NCBI RefSeq assembly: GCF_001424195.1
Contig: NZ_LMOO01000001.1
Coordinates: 664,569-728,568, forward strand
Length of the DNA stretch: 64,000 nucleotides
Source: Cellulomonas sp. Leaf334
Lineage (GTDB): Bacteria > Actinomycetota > Actinomycetes > Actinomycetales > Cellulomonadaceae
Reading direction: 5' to 3'
The notes beneath the pieces are model-generated. The model was not told the origin of the DNA and did not search any database. It worked only from the letters and a program-made list of their open reading frames with translations. Within the stretch, counting starts at the first letter, position 1. Every line of letters starts with the position of its first letter. This document shows, one piece after another, positions 1 to 8,197 of this stretch. A program made the translations under genes and the position numbers.

Positions 1-63
1 GGAGGACTGAGCCGGAGCGCAGCGCAGGGTGAGGGGCGCGGAGCGTCACTCGCCCGGAGCGCG

Positions 64-1131
64 TCAGCGCGCGCTCGCCTCGCGCCAGCGCGCCAGCGCC
101 GCCGCCGCCGCGCCGCTGTCCAGGGCGGCCCGGGCGTGCTCGCTGCCCGCCGCCAGCCGCTCGACGAGCGTGCCGTCCGCGGTGCCCGGCAGGGTGCCGT
201 CCGCGACGAGCGCCGCCGCGACGTTGAGCAGCACGGTCTCGCGCACGGGGCCGGTCTGACCGTCGAGCAACCGCCGTGCGACGTCGGCGTTGTAGTCCGC
301 CTTCGCCCCGCGCAGCGACTCGAGGGTGATCCGTGCGACCCCGAGGTCGGTCTCCCAGTCGATCACCGACTCGGTGACGCCACCGTCCCGGACCTCCCAG
401 AGGCGCGTGGGCCCGGTCGGGGCGATCTCGTCGAGCCCGTCCTCGCCGCGGAACACGAGCGCACCGGCACCTCGCCTGGCGAGCACGCCGGCCAGGAGTG
501 GTGCCATCCGCGCCTCCGCGACACCGATCGCGGCGGACCGTGGCTGGGCGGGGTTGGTGAGCGGCCCGAGGAAGTTGAAGGCGGTCCCGATGCCCAGCTC
601 GGTGCGCGCCGCGGCGGTGTGCCGGAACGAGGGGTGGAACACCTGCGCGAAGCAGAAGGTGATGCCCACCTCGGTGGCGAGCTCGGCGATGCGGGCGGGT
701 GTGTGGTCGAGCCGGATGCCCAGCTCCTCGAGCACGTCGGCCGAGCCGGACGACGACGACGCGGCACGGTTGCCGTGCTTGACGACCGTGATCCCGGCGC
801 CCGCGATGACGAGCGCGGACATCGTGGAGATGTTGACCGTGTGGGACCGGTCGCCGCCGGTGCCGACGATGTCGAGCGTCCGCCCCGGGACCTCGATGCG
901 GACGGCGTGCCCGAGCATCGTGTCGGCCAGCGCCATGAGCTCGTCCACGGACTCGCCCTTGGTCTTCAGCCCGAGCAGGAACGCCGCGATCTTCGGGGTC
1001 GACGCGGCGCCGCTCATGATCTCGGACATCGCCCACGACGTCTGCGCCGTCGAGAGGTCCTGCCGTGACGCCAGCGTGGCGAAGAGATCGGGCCACGTGG
1101 GCGGGGCCGGTGCGGTGGGACCGTCCGTCAT
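64..1131 (-). CDS. trpD: Anthranilate phosphoribosyltransferase TrpD
   Basis: Transfers the phosphoribosyl group of PRPP to anthranilate, the second step of tryptophan synthesis; cytosolic. The 355-aa product shows the family's VGTGGD glycine-rich PRPP loop, the HGNRAASSSSGSADVLEELG segment and the FLGPLTNPA motif, and matches the usual TrpD length. The start is the ATG at 1131, which overlaps the upstream stop by 4 nt (ATGA); the same frame stays open upstream only as read-through. No other trp gene and no trp leader or attenuator is visible here, so this is a trpD separated from the trp operon, as commonly seen next to ctaE/qcr in actinobacteria. It is probably translated together with the receiver-like gene upstream. 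Confidence 0.96.
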   Translation of the reverse strand: MTDGPTAPAPPTWPDLFATLASRQDLSTAQTSWAMSEIMSGAASTPKIAAFLLGLKTKGESVDELMALADTMLGHAVRIEVPGRTLDIVGTGGDRSHTVNISTMSALVIAGAGITVVKHGNRAASSSSGSADVLEELGIRLDHTPARIAELATEVGITFCFAQVFHPSFRHTAAARTELGIGTAFNFLGPLTNPAQPRSAAIGVAEARMAPLLAGVLARRGAGALVFRGEDGLDEIAPTGPTRLWEVRDGGVTESVIDWETDLGVARITLESLRGAKADYNADVARRLLDGQTGPVRETVLLNVAAALVADGTLPGTADGTLVERLAAGSEHARAALDSGAAAAALARWREASAR

Positions 1132-1559
1132 CGGGTGACGGCCGACGGCTCGACGATCGCCGCGACGGCCCCGTGCAGCTCGACCGGGTCGAGGGGCCGG
1201 CTCACGACGGCATCGGCGTTCGACCAGGACGCGAGCCACGCGTCCTGCGGGCGTCCGGTGAGGACCAGGGTCGGCGGGCACCGGAAGATCTCGTCCTTGA
1301 GCTGGCGCGCGAGCCCGAGGCCCCCGACCTTGTCGGCCTCGCCGTCGAGGATCAGGAGGTCGAGCCCGCCCGACTCGGCCTGCGCGATGACGGCCGCGGC
1401 GGTGGCTACCTCGACCCACTCGATGTCGGGTGCGCCACGCCGGAGACGACGACCGACCGCGAGCCGCACCTGCGCACGGGCGTCGACGTCGTCGCTGTAC
1501 AGAAGGATCCGCGGACCGGGGGTGGCCGCTCCTGCGTTCTCGGGCTGCGCCGTGCTCAT
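1128..1559 (-). CDS. Stand-alone response-regulator receiver-like protein
   Basis: A 143-aa protein made of one receiver-like fold with no output domain. Residues about 18-140 carry the beta1 segment RILLYSDDVDARAQ, the beta3 segment LDLLILDGEAD with an aspartate in the phosphoacceptor position, and beta5 VVSRPLDP, where the conserved lysine of receivers is replaced by arginine. That substitution suggests a pseudo-receiver rather than a normal phosphotransfer partner; this is inference. The start at 1559 is preceded by a GAGGA ribosome site. Its 3' end overlaps trpD by 4 nt. No histidine kinase lies nearby. A protein of this type is commonly found between trpD and ctaE in actinobacteria; its role is unknown. 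Confidence 0.8.
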   Translation of the reverse strand: MSTAQPENAGAATPGPRILLYSDDVDARAQVRLAVGRRLRRGAPDIEWVEVATAAAVIAQAESGGLDLLILDGEADKVGGLGLARQLKDEIFRCPPTLVLTGRPQDAWLASWSNADAVVSRPLDPVELHGAVAAIVEPSAVTR

Positions 1560-1868
1560 GGAAGGTCCTCACTCGTCGTCGACGTGCGTCCGTTGGGGAT
1601 TCTGGCACGGCTCGTCCCACCAGCGCGGGCAGGACCGTGGACGGGTCGCCCGGACGCATATCACGCGGCGCGCGACGCGCCCGCGCACGACGGGACGGCG
1701 AACCCGTGAGCACCGGTTCACGCCCCGTCGTGCAGGGCGAAGATCCGCATGATCTCCGGGCCGCTCCTCGCGCGCGAGGCTCCGGATCATGACGGTGTGA
1801 CATTTCCCTGTGGCCACGCTGAGGGTCCGACGTCCCATGTACGGGTGTCATCAGCCATAATGGCGATC
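1560..1868. other. Intergenic region between divergent receiver gene and ctaE
   Basis: About 309 nt with no convincing gene. It must hold the promoters for the receiver-trpD pair (minus strand) and for ctaE-qcrCAB (plus strand). The only clear element is the ctaE -10 hexamer CATAAT at 1856-1861. Short ORFs here are antisense shadows without a ribosome site. Confidence 0.6.
1856..1861 (+). promoter_or_regulatory. ctaE -10 hexamer (leaderless)
   Basis: CATAAT ends 7 nt before GTG 1869, so transcription should begin at or next to the start codon. The ATG at 1860 overlaps this hexamer and is therefore disfavoured as a start. Confidence 0.6.
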
Positions 1869-2507
1869 GTGTCGACCGCAACGGCTGCCCCGCGCACCAG
1901 CCCCCACGTGAGCGTCAACCGACCGAACCCTGTCTCGGTGGGGACGATCGTCTGGCTGGCCAGCGAGCTCATGTTCTTCGCCGGCCTCTTCGCCATGTAC
2001 TTCACGCTCCGTGGCGCCGATCCGGCGGCCTGGGCGGAGAACACGCCCAAGCTCAACATCACCTTCGCCGCGATCAACACGACGGTGCTGGTGCTGTCGT
2101 CGGTGACGTGCCAGATGGGTGTGTGGGCCGCGGAGCGGTTCCAGCCGGTGCGCACGGGTTCGCTGTTCCAGGTGAACCGGTGGGGCATGAACGAGTGGAT
2201 GGCCCTCACGTACATCATGGGCGCCGTGTTCATCGGCGGCCAGATCTACGAGTACGCCGAGCTCGTCCACGAGGGCCTCACGATCTCGTCGAGCCCCTAC
2301 GGCTCGGTGTTCTACCTGACGACCGGGTTCCACGGTCTGCACGTCGTCGGCGGTCTGCTCGCCTTCCTCTTCCTGCTCGGTCGCTCGTTCAGCGCCAAGC
2401 GCTTCGGTCATCACGAGGCCACGACCGCGATCGTGACGTCGTACTACTGGCACTTCGTCGACGTCGTGTGGATCGCGCTGTTCGCCGTCATCTACCTCCT
2501 GAAGTAG
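1869..2507 (+). CDS. ctaE: Cytochrome aa3 oxidase subunit III
   Basis: Subunit III of the aa3-type terminal oxidase, an integral membrane protein stabilising the catalytic subunit. The 212-aa sequence has five clear hydrophobic helices and family motifs such as [15 protein letters not shown] and [18 protein letters not shown], ending with a [13 protein letters not shown] segment. I chose GTG 1869 because CATAAT sits 7 nt upstream, a leaderless layout; ATG 1860 in the same frame would add three residues. It is the first gene of ctaE-qcrC-qcrA-qcrB, the usual actinobacterial arrangement in which bc1 and aa3 form one supercomplex. The other oxidase subunits (ctaC, ctaD, ctaF) lie at 7.8-10.9 kb on the opposite strand. 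Confidence 0.95.
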   Translation: MSTATAAPRTSPHVSVNRPNPVSVGTIVWLASELMFFAGLFAMYFTLRGADPAAWAENTPKLNITFAAINTTVLVLSSVTCQMGVWAAERFQPVRTGSLFQVNRWGMNEWMALTYIMGAVFIGGQIYEYAELVHEGLTISSSPYGSVFYLTTGFHGLHVVGGLLAFLFLLGRSFSAKRFGHHEATTAIVTSYYWHFVDVVWIALFAVIYLLK

Positions 2508-2575
2508 GGGCGGCGGGCGCCCCCGCCCGACGCCTCGTAGTCCCTATCCCCCATGTGCGAGACGAGGATCGATCC

Positions 2576-3361
2576 GTGAAGGCACTCGCAGCCCGCAGGC
2601 AGGATCGGCGTGCGCCGATCGTGCTGCTCCTGCTGGCGCTGCTGCTCACCGGTGGCCTGTACGCGGTGCTGGCACCGACGTCGGCCGACGCGGCGCCCGT
2701 GCAGGCGAGCACGAACGACATCGCGACCGGCGAGAAGCTGTTCCAGGCCAACTGCGCCTCCTGCCACGGGCCGGCCGCGTCCGGCACGGCGAGCGGCCCG
2801 TCCCTCATCGGGGTGGGCGCCGCGGCTGTCGACTTCCAGGTCGGTACCGGTCGCATGCCCATGCAGATGAGTGGTCCGCAGGCGCTCCCGAAGCCGGTCC
2901 AGTTCGACCAGGAGCAGATCAACGCCCTTGCGGCGTTCGTCGCCTCCTTGGGTGCAGGACCGGCCATCCCCACGCCTGAGCAGGTCGATCCCGCCCTCGG
3001 TGACGTCGCCAACGGCATGCTGATCTTCCGCACCAACTGCGCGATGTGCCACAACGCCGTCGGCGCCGGTGGTGCGCTCTCCCAGGGCAAGTTCGCGCCC
3101 AACCTGTGGGAGACCACCCCCACCCACCTGTACGAGGCCATGCTGACCGGCCCGCAGTCGATGCCCGTCTTCAACGACGCGAACATCACGCCCGAGGAGA
3201 AGCGCGACATCATCGCGTTCATCGACCAGCAGGGTGGTACCTCACCCGGCGGGCTCGACCTCGGCTCCCTCGGACCGGTGAGCGAGGGCCTGTGGGCCTG
3301 GGTCGTCGGCATGGGCCTGCTCATCGGCGCAGCCGTCTGGATCGGAGCGAAGTCCTCGTGA
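2576..3361 (+). CDS. qcrC: Cytochrome bc1 complex diheme cytochrome c subunit
   Basis: Carries electrons from the Rieske/cyt b subunits directly to the aa3 oxidase, replacing soluble cytochrome c in actinobacteria. The 261-aa product has an N-terminal membrane or signal segment (about residues 15-40, IVLLLLALLLTGG), two c-type heme sites, ANCASCHG and TNCAMCHN, and a C-terminal anchor helix ending in WIGAKSS. Two CXXCH motifs are the hallmark of QcrC. The start is GTG 2576, with a GAGG ribosome-site-like sequence about 9 nt upstream, 68 nt after ctaE. Its stop overlaps the qcrA GTG start by 4 nt, so translation is coupled. Confidence 0.96.
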   Translation: MKALAARRQDRRAPIVLLLLALLLTGGLYAVLAPTSADAAPVQASTNDIATGEKLFQANCASCHGPAASGTASGPSLIGVGAAAVDFQVGTGRMPMQMSGPQALPKPVQFDQEQINALAAFVASLGAGPAIPTPEQVDPALGDVANGMLIFRTNCAMCHNAVGAGGALSQGKFAPNLWETTPTHLYEAMLTGPQSMPVFNDANITPEEKRDIIAFIDQQGGTSPGGLDLGSLGPVSEGLWAWVVGMGLLIGAAVWIGAKSS

Positions 3362-4398
3362 CCAACCACGACACCGGCCACGAGGCCAGCAACGAGATCG
3401 TCACGCACGAGCCGGGCGCGCTGCCCGACCGGTTCGAGGACCCGGGGCACCCGGAGCACCACGACCGCATGGGCGACAACGACCCGAAGGCCAACAAGCG
3501 GGCCGAACGTCAGGTCGTCGCCCTGTTCGCCGTCTCCGTGCTCGCCTCGATCGGCTTCCTGGTCGCCTACTTCGCCGTCCCGCCCGGTGAGACGCCCGAG
3601 TCGATGCTCCGATCGAACCTCGCGCTCGGCCTCGGCCTCGCACTGAGCCTCCTCGGCATCGGCTTCGCGGCCGTCCACTGGGCGAAGGCGCTCATGAACG
3701 ACCACGAGAAGTCCGAGGACCGGCACCTGCAGCGCAGCTCGGACGAGAACCGAGAGGCTGCAGTCGTCGCCCTCAAGGACGGCGCCAGCGACTCGGCCAT
3801 CGGTCGTCGCGGGGTGCTGCAGGGCGCGATGATCTCGGCCCTCGCGCTCTTCCCGGTCGCACTGCTCGTCCCGTTCATCGGCAACACGGGCGGTGACTGG
3901 AACGTCTCGAAGTTCCGTCACACGATGTGGAAGAAGGGCACCAAGCTCGCGACGGACCCGTCGGGCCGGCCGATCAAGGCCGCCGACGTGACCATCGGCT
4001 CGGTGTTCCACGTGATCCCCGAGAACCTCGACGAGGCGGAGCACCCGCTCGACGAGAAGGCCAAGGCCGTCGTCCTGCTGGTCCGCCTCGACCCTGCAGA
4101 CCTCACCGAGGCTGAGGACCGCAAGGGGTGGTCGTACGACGGGATCGTCGCCTACTCCAAGATCTGCACCCATGTGGGTTGTCCGGTCGCGCTGTACGAG
4201 CAGCAGACCCACCACCTCCTGTGCCCGTGCCACCAGTCGACGTTCGACGTGGCGGACGGAGCGAAGGTCGTGTTCGGACCGGCGAAGCGGCCTCTGCCGC
4301 AGCTGCCGATCACCGTCGATGACGAGGGCTACCTGATCGCTCAGAGCGACTTCACCGAGCCCGTCGGCCCGAGCTATTGGGAGCGTCTGGCCAGATGA
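3358..4398 (+). CDS. qcrA: Cytochrome bc1 complex Rieske iron-sulfur subunit
   Basis: The Rieske [2Fe-2S] subunit of the bc1 (bcc) complex, oxidising menaquinol. The 346-aa product begins with a hydrophilic region, then three hydrophobic helices (around residues 50-75, 85-105 and 150-175), as in actinobacterial QcrA, which have three helices instead of one. Cluster ligands are in CTHVGC and CPCHQS near the C terminus. The start is GTG 3358, overlapping the qcrC stop (GTGA); the stop overlaps the qcrB start (ATGA). The tight overlaps on both sides indicate a translationally coupled operon. Confidence 0.96.
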   Translation: MTNHDTGHEASNEIVTHEPGALPDRFEDPGHPEHHDRMGDNDPKANKRAERQVVALFAVSVLASIGFLVAYFAVPPGETPESMLRSNLALGLGLALSLLGIGFAAVHWAKALMNDHEKSEDRHLQRSSDENREAAVVALKDGASDSAIGRRGVLQGAMISALALFPVALLVPFIGNTGGDWNVSKFRHTMWKKGTKLATDPSGRPIKAADVTIGSVFHVIPENLDEAEHPLDEKAKAVVLLVRLDPADLTEAEDRKGWSYDGIVAYSKICTHVGCPVALYEQQTHHLLCPCHQSTFDVADGAKVVFGPAKRPLPQLPITVDDEGYLIAQSDFTEPVGPSYWERLAR

Positions 4399-6131
4399 CG
4401 ACCACAGCCACCCCCACCCCTGTCGAGAAGGTCGCCGCGGGAACCGCGGACTACCTCGACCAGCGCACCGGAGTCGGGACGTTCGTCAAGACGTTCGCCC
4501 GCAAGATCTTCCCGGACCACTGGTCGTTCCTGCTCGGTGAGATCGCCCTGTTCAGCTTCATCACGATCCTGATCTCGGGCGTGTTCCTCACGCTGTTCTT
4601 CGTGCCGAGCATGAACGAGGTCCACTACGAGGGCCCCTGGGCCGCGATGAACGGCGTCGAGATGTCCGAGGCGTTCGCCTCGACGCTCCGCCTGTCGTTC
4701 GAGGTCCGCGGTGGGCTGCTCATGCGGCAGATCCACCACTGGGCCGCCCTGATCTTCATGGCCGCGATCGTCACGCACATGATGCGGGTGTTCTTCACGG
4801 GCGCGTTCCGCAAGCCCCGCGAGGTCAACTGGGTGGTCGGCTTCCTGCTGCTCATCCTCGGCCTCGCCGCCGGCTTCTCGGGCTACTCGCTCCCGGACGA
4901 CGTCCTGTCGGGCAACGGTCTGCGCATCACCGACGGTGTCGTGCGCGCCATCCCGATCATCGGCAGCTACATGTCGTTCTACATCTTCGGTGGAGAGTTC
5001 CCCGGGACGGACCTCATCCCCCGCCTCTTCACCGTGCACATCCTGCTGGTGCCCGGCATCATCCTGGCGCTCATCGGCCTGCACCTGTTCTTCGTCGTCC
5101 TGCACAAGCACACCCAGTACCCGGGCTCAGGTCGGTCGGACAAGAACGTCGTCGGCTACCCGCTGTTCCCGATCTACGTGGCGAAGGCGGGCGGCTACTT
5201 CTTCACCGTCTTCGGCGTCATCGCGCTCATGGCGGCGACGATGTCGATCAACCCGGTGTGGAACTACGGCCCGTACGACCCGTCACCGATCTCGGCGGGA
5301 GCTCAACCGGACTGGTACATGCTCTTCCTCGAAGGCTCCCTACGTCTGATGCCAGGGTTCACCGAGGTCGTCATCGGGCACTACACGCTGTCCCTCAACG
5401 TGATCATCCCGGCGATGGTCGTGCCGGGCATCCTGTTCACGCTGCTCGCGGCGTACCCGTTCATCGAGGCGTTCGCGACGGGCGACAAGCGTGAGCACCA
5501 CGTCCTGGACCGCCCCCGCAACCGGCCGTTCCGGACCGCGTTCGGCGTCTCGCTCCTGACGGCCTTCTTCATCCTGGTGCTGGCCGGGTCCAACGACCTG
5601 ATCGCGACGCACTTCCACATGTCGCTCAACGACATCACGTGGGCGTTCCGTGTCCTGATCTTCGTCGGTCCCTGGTTCGCCTTCTGGGTGACCAAGCGCA
5701 TCTGCCTCGGTCTGCAGCGCAAGGACCGCGAGCTGGTCCTGCACGGTCACGAGACGGGTCGCATCGTGCGGTTCGCCAACGGTGAGTACATCGAGGTGCA
5801 CAAGCCTCTGGACGCCCATGAGCGCTGGCTGCGGGTGCAGCACGACGCGATCCGCCCGCTGGAGATCGAGCCGGCGGAGGACTCGCGTGGCGTCCGCCGC
5901 AAGGGCTACCGGCTGGACCGGATGCGCCAGCGTCTCTCGCAGACGTTCTACGAGGACCGCATCGAACCGGTGACGCCCGCCGAGCTGGCCGCGTCGCACT
6001 CGCACGGCCAGCACGACGCGATCGAGCCCACCGGTGAGCACGCGCCGGCCGAGCTGACCGGCGCCGTGGGCGGCGGGCAGCACCTGGTGGATCCGCAGGA
6101 TGAGACGGCGCCCGACAGGCGGAATCGCTGA
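4395..6131 (+). CDS. qcrB: Cytochrome bc1 complex cytochrome b subunit
   Basis: The diheme cytochrome b core of the bc1 complex with quinol oxidation and reduction sites; 578 aa. Heme-ligand histidines are visible in MRQIHHWAALIFMAAIVTHM and in the later TVHILLVPGI / LIGLHLFFVVLHKH pair. The quinol-site loop appears as PDWY, the actinobacterial counterpart of the PEWY motif. About eight to nine membrane helices are followed by a hydrophilic C-terminal tail of some 130 residues, typical of actinobacterial QcrB. It starts at ATG 4395, overlapping the qcrA stop. It is the last gene of the ctaE-qcrCAB operon, followed by a strong terminator at 6159-6196. Confidence 0.96.
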   Translation: MTTTATPTPVEKVAAGTADYLDQRTGVGTFVKTFARKIFPDHWSFLLGEIALFSFITILISGVFLTLFFVPSMNEVHYEGPWAAMNGVEMSEAFASTLRLSFEVRGGLLMRQIHHWAALIFMAAIVTHMMRVFFTGAFRKPREVNWVVGFLLLILGLAAGFSGYSLPDDVLSGNGLRITDGVVRAIPIIGSYMSFYIFGGEFPGTDLIPRLFTVHILLVPGIILALIGLHLFFVVLHKHTQYPGSGRSDKNVVGYPLFPIYVAKAGGYFFTVFGVIALMAATMSINPVWNYGPYDPSPISAGAQPDWYMLFLEGSLRLMPGFTEVVIGHYTLSLNVIIPAMVVPGILFTLLAAYPFIEAFATGDKREHHVLDRPRNRPFRTAFGVSLLTAFFILVLAGSNDLIATHFHMSLNDITWAFRVLIFVGPWFAFWVTKRICLGLQRKDRELVLHGHETGRIVRFANGEYIEVHKPLDAHERWLRVQHDAIRPLEIEPAEDSRGVRRKGYRLDRMRQRLSQTFYEDRIEPVTPAELAASHSHGQHDAIEPTGEHAPAELTGAVGGGQHLVDPQDETAPDRRNR

Positions 6132-6158
6132 TCCTGGACGAGAGTTGACCGTGGAGTC

Positions 6159-6196
6159 GGGCGGCTCGCCGTAACGGCGGGCCGCCCGTTCCTTTT
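6159..6196 (+). terminator. Terminator after qcrB
   Basis: A 13-bp stem (GGGCGGCTCGCCG pairing with CGGCGGGCCGCCC, one G-U wobble) around a TAA loop, followed by a T-rich tract TTCCTTTT. This is the only classic U-tract terminator I see in the window. Confidence 0.85.
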
Positions 6197-6254
6197 GTAC
6201 AGAGCGGACCGCGACATGTGGTCCCAGACCGACGCAGGAGAGGTGTACTCACGC

Positions 6255-6881
6255 ATGGCTGACTACTCGCTTCCGGATCTGCCCTACGACTACGCGGCCC
6301 TCGAGCCGCACATCTCGGGCCGGATCATGGAGCTGCACCATGACAAGCACCACGCCGCGTACGTGACGGGCGCGAACACGGCGCTCGAGAAGCTCGCGGC
6401 GGCCCGTGCCGCCGACGACTTCGCCGCCGTGAACCTGCACGAGAAGAACCTCGCGTTCAACCTCGGCGGTCACGTCAACCACTCCGTGTTCTGGCAGAAC
6501 CTCTCCCCGGACGGCGGCGACAAGCCGACCGGTGAGCTGGGTGCCGCGATCGACGAGTTCTTCGGCTCGTTCGAGGCCTTCCAGAAGCACTTCGCCGCGA
6601 ACGCGCTCGGCATCCAGGGCTCCGGCTGGTCGATCCTCGCGTGGGACTCCATCGGTCAGAAGCTCGTGATCGTGCAGCTGTACGACCAGCAGAGCAACAT
6701 CGCGCTGGGCCTGGTTCCCGTCGTCGTCCTCGACATGTGGGAGCACGCCTTCTACCTCGACTACGTCAACGTCAAGGCGGACTACGTCAAGGCGTGGTGG
6801 AACATCGTCAGCTGGGCTGACGCGGCCGCGCGCTTCGACCGCGCACGGACGCAGACCGCGGGCCTCATCGTCCCCGTCTGA
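6255..6881 (+). CDS. sodA: Superoxide dismutase (Fe/Mn family)
   Basis: Dismutates superoxide to peroxide and oxygen; a cytosolic 208-aa enzyme of normal family length. Metal ligands fit the family: His near the N terminus ([11 protein letters not shown]), NHSVFW, and the signature [11 protein letters not shown] with Asp and His. Metal preference (Mn or Fe) cannot be decided safely by eye. The start at 6255 has a GGAGAGG ribosome site upstream, so it is not leaderless. It stands alone between the qcr terminator and its own hairpin terminator. Its position next to the respiratory operon is fitting, since the bc1 complex is a superoxide source, but co-regulation is not shown. Confidence 0.95.
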   Translation: MADYSLPDLPYDYAALEPHISGRIMELHHDKHHAAYVTGANTALEKLAAARAADDFAAVNLHEKNLAFNLGGHVNHSVFWQNLSPDGGDKPTGELGAAIDEFFGSFEAFQKHFAANALGIQGSGWSILAWDSIGQKLVIVQLYDQQSNIALGLVPVVVLDMWEHAFYLDYVNVKADYVKAWWNIVSWADAAARFDRARTQTAGLIVPV

Positions 6882-6891
6882 CCGTCGTCAC

Positions 6892-6931
6892 GCCTGAGGG
6901 CCGCCACCCGTTCGGGAGGCGGCCCTCAGGC
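6892..6931. terminator. Hairpin between sodA and the convergent META lipoprotein
   Basis: A perfect 14-bp stem, GCCTGAGGGCCGCC with GGCGGCCCTCAGGC, and a 12-nt loop between convergent genes. It lacks a U tract on either strand and probably serves both directions. Confidence 0.7.
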
Positions 6932-6944
6932 ACGTACGGGCAGC

Positions 6945-7331
6945 TCAGGAGTTCGGCTGCAGCGTCCCGATCTCGATGCCGTTCTCGTCGGCGAAGATCA
7001 GGTTCTCGCCCTCGACGGTGGCCTTCACCGCGAGCGACAGCCAGGTGTCGACGCTCTGGCACGCCATCCGCGTCGTGGCCCACTCCCCGAAGGCGACCTG
7101 GGTGCCGTGCTGCTCCCAGGTGCCCGACATCCGGTTGCACCCGTCGGTCCCGGTGGCGGTGCCGTCCTCGGCAAGCTCGAGCGAGGCGATCCCCTCCGTG
7201 TCCTGCATCCCCCAGAGGCCGGTGACGTCGTCGACGGGGTCGCTGCTCGGGGATCCGTCGGCGCACGCGACGAGCGCCGCACCCGCGAGGGTGAGGGCGA
7301 TCACCGACGTGGTCACCCGGGACCGGTTCAC
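6945..7331 (-). CDS. META-domain lipoprotein (second copy)
   Basis: A 128-aa predicted lipoprotein: positively charged N terminus, hydrophobic stretch and lipobox LVAC with the modified cysteine at residue 23. The mature part is a META/HslJ-type domain with the signature GTDGCNRMSGTWEQ and a downstream MACQS cysteine; two such conserved cysteines are typical. META proteins are extracytoplasmic and implicated in heat resistance or motility in some bacteria, but the biochemical function is unknown. It overlaps the preceding gene at 7328-7331 (ATGA) and is clearly its paralog, so the pair is a tandem duplication. Identity is high in the TGSDGCNxxxGTWE and MACxxVDTWL blocks. Confidence 0.85.
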   Translation of the reverse strand: MNRSRVTTSVIALTLAGAALVACADGSPSSDPVDDVTGLWGMQDTEGIASLELAEDGTATGTDGCNRMSGTWEQHGTQVAFGEWATTRMACQSVDTWLSLAVKATVEGENLIFADENGIEIGTLQPNS

Positions 7332-7726
7332 TCAGACTTCTCCAAGGTCCCGATCTCCTTGTCGCCCTCACCGAGCACGGTCATCTCGCCACCGTCGATC
7401 GTGGCGGACTCGGCGCCGACGAGCCACGTGTCGACGTCCTCGCAGGCCATCATCGTCGCCGCCAGGTCGCTGAAGTCGACCTCGGTCCCGTCGACCTCCC
7501 ACGTCCCCGTGAGCTGGTTGCAGCCGTCGCTGCCGGTCAGGGCACCGTCCTCGCCGAGCTCCAGGTAGACGCGTGGTTCGGAGTCCGGCTGAGACCACTC
7601 ACCGGCGACGTCGGAGTCGGCGAGCGCCGCACCCGACCCGGAGCTGCTCGCACATCCCGCGAGCACACCTCCTGCGACGACGAGGAGCGCGAAGGAACGG
7701 GCCGCAGATCGACGCGAATGCCTCAT
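7328..7726 (-). CDS. META-domain lipoprotein (first copy)
   Basis: A 132-aa predicted lipoprotein with lipobox LAGC (cysteine 25) after an RR-containing N terminus and hydrophobic core, followed by a Ser/Gly-rich linker and a META domain (GSDGCNQLTGTWEV, MACEDVDTWL). It is first in a two-gene overlapping unit with the paralogous lipoprotein downstream. The protein should sit on the outer face of the membrane. Function is unknown. The location between the qcr and cta arms of the respiratory supercomplex is notable, but no functional link is evident from sequence. Confidence 0.85.
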   Translation of the reverse strand: MRHSRRSAARSFALLVVAGGVLAGCASSSGSGAALADSDVAGEWSQPDSEPRVYLELGEDGALTGSDGCNQLTGTWEVDGTEVDFSDLAATMMACEDVDTWLVGAESATIDGGEMTVLGEGDKEIGTLEKSE

Positions 7727-7751
7727 ACCGCCGACGCTAGCGCAGAGGACG

Positions 7752-7788
7752 CGAGAAGGCCCTCACCGGGACGGTGAGGGCCTTCTCG
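7752..7788. terminator. Long perfect hairpin after ctaF
   Basis: A 16-17-bp perfect stem (CGAGAAGGCCCTCACC with its complement) around GGGA, just beyond the ctaF stop on the minus strand and in front of the META lipoprotein gene. It is a probable terminator of ctaC-ctaD-ctaF, without a U tract. Confidence 0.75.
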
Positions 7789-7798
7789 GGCATGTCGG

Positions 7799-8197
7799 TC
7801 AGTGGGCGTGCTGCCCGCGGGAGAACTCGAACACCCAGCCGACCAGGCCGATGACGCCGAGGGCGATACCGATGTACGACAGCCACCAGCCGACCGCGAG
7901 GCCGGCGAACGTGATCGCACCGGAGATGCCGAGCACCAGCGGCCACCAGCTCCACGGGCTGAACACGCCCTGGTCGCCGGCGCCCTGCTCGATCTCGCCC
8001 AGCGGGTCGTCCTCGGGACGGTCGTCGATCCGGCGCGACAGGAGAGCGAAGTAAGCGCCGATCATGCCGACGAGCCCACCGACGAGCGGGATCCCGACGG
8101 TACCGACCGCCTCGCCGCCGCTCCACCAGGCGTAGATCAGTCCGACGGGGACGAAGAACAGGACGCCGTAGAGGAAGAGCTTGGTCTCGAGCTTCAT
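7799..8197 (-). CDS. ctaF: Cytochrome c oxidase subunit IV, actinobacterial type
   Basis: The small actinobacterial-specific subunit of the aa3 oxidase. The 132-aa product has four hydrophobic helices (residues about 5-25, 32-55, 82-103 and 105-125) and the hydrophilic [21 protein letters not shown] loop; the sequence [12 protein letters not shown] is typical of the family. It starts at ATG 8197 and overlaps the ctaD stop by 4 nt, making it the third gene of ctaC-ctaD-ctaF. A long perfect hairpin follows at 7752-7788. Confidence 0.93.
   Translation of the reverse strand: MKLETKLFLYGVLFFVPVGLIYAWWSGGEAVGTVGIPLVGGLVGMIGAYFALLSRRIDDRPEDDPLGEIEQGAGDQGVFSPWSWWPLVLGISGAITFAGLAVGWWLSYIGIALGVIGLVGWVFEFSRGQHAH

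Noticed and set aside
1793..1818. TGTGACATTTCCCTGTGG as a CRP/GlxR site before ctaE
   Set aside because: The second half site does not match TCACA at the required spacing.
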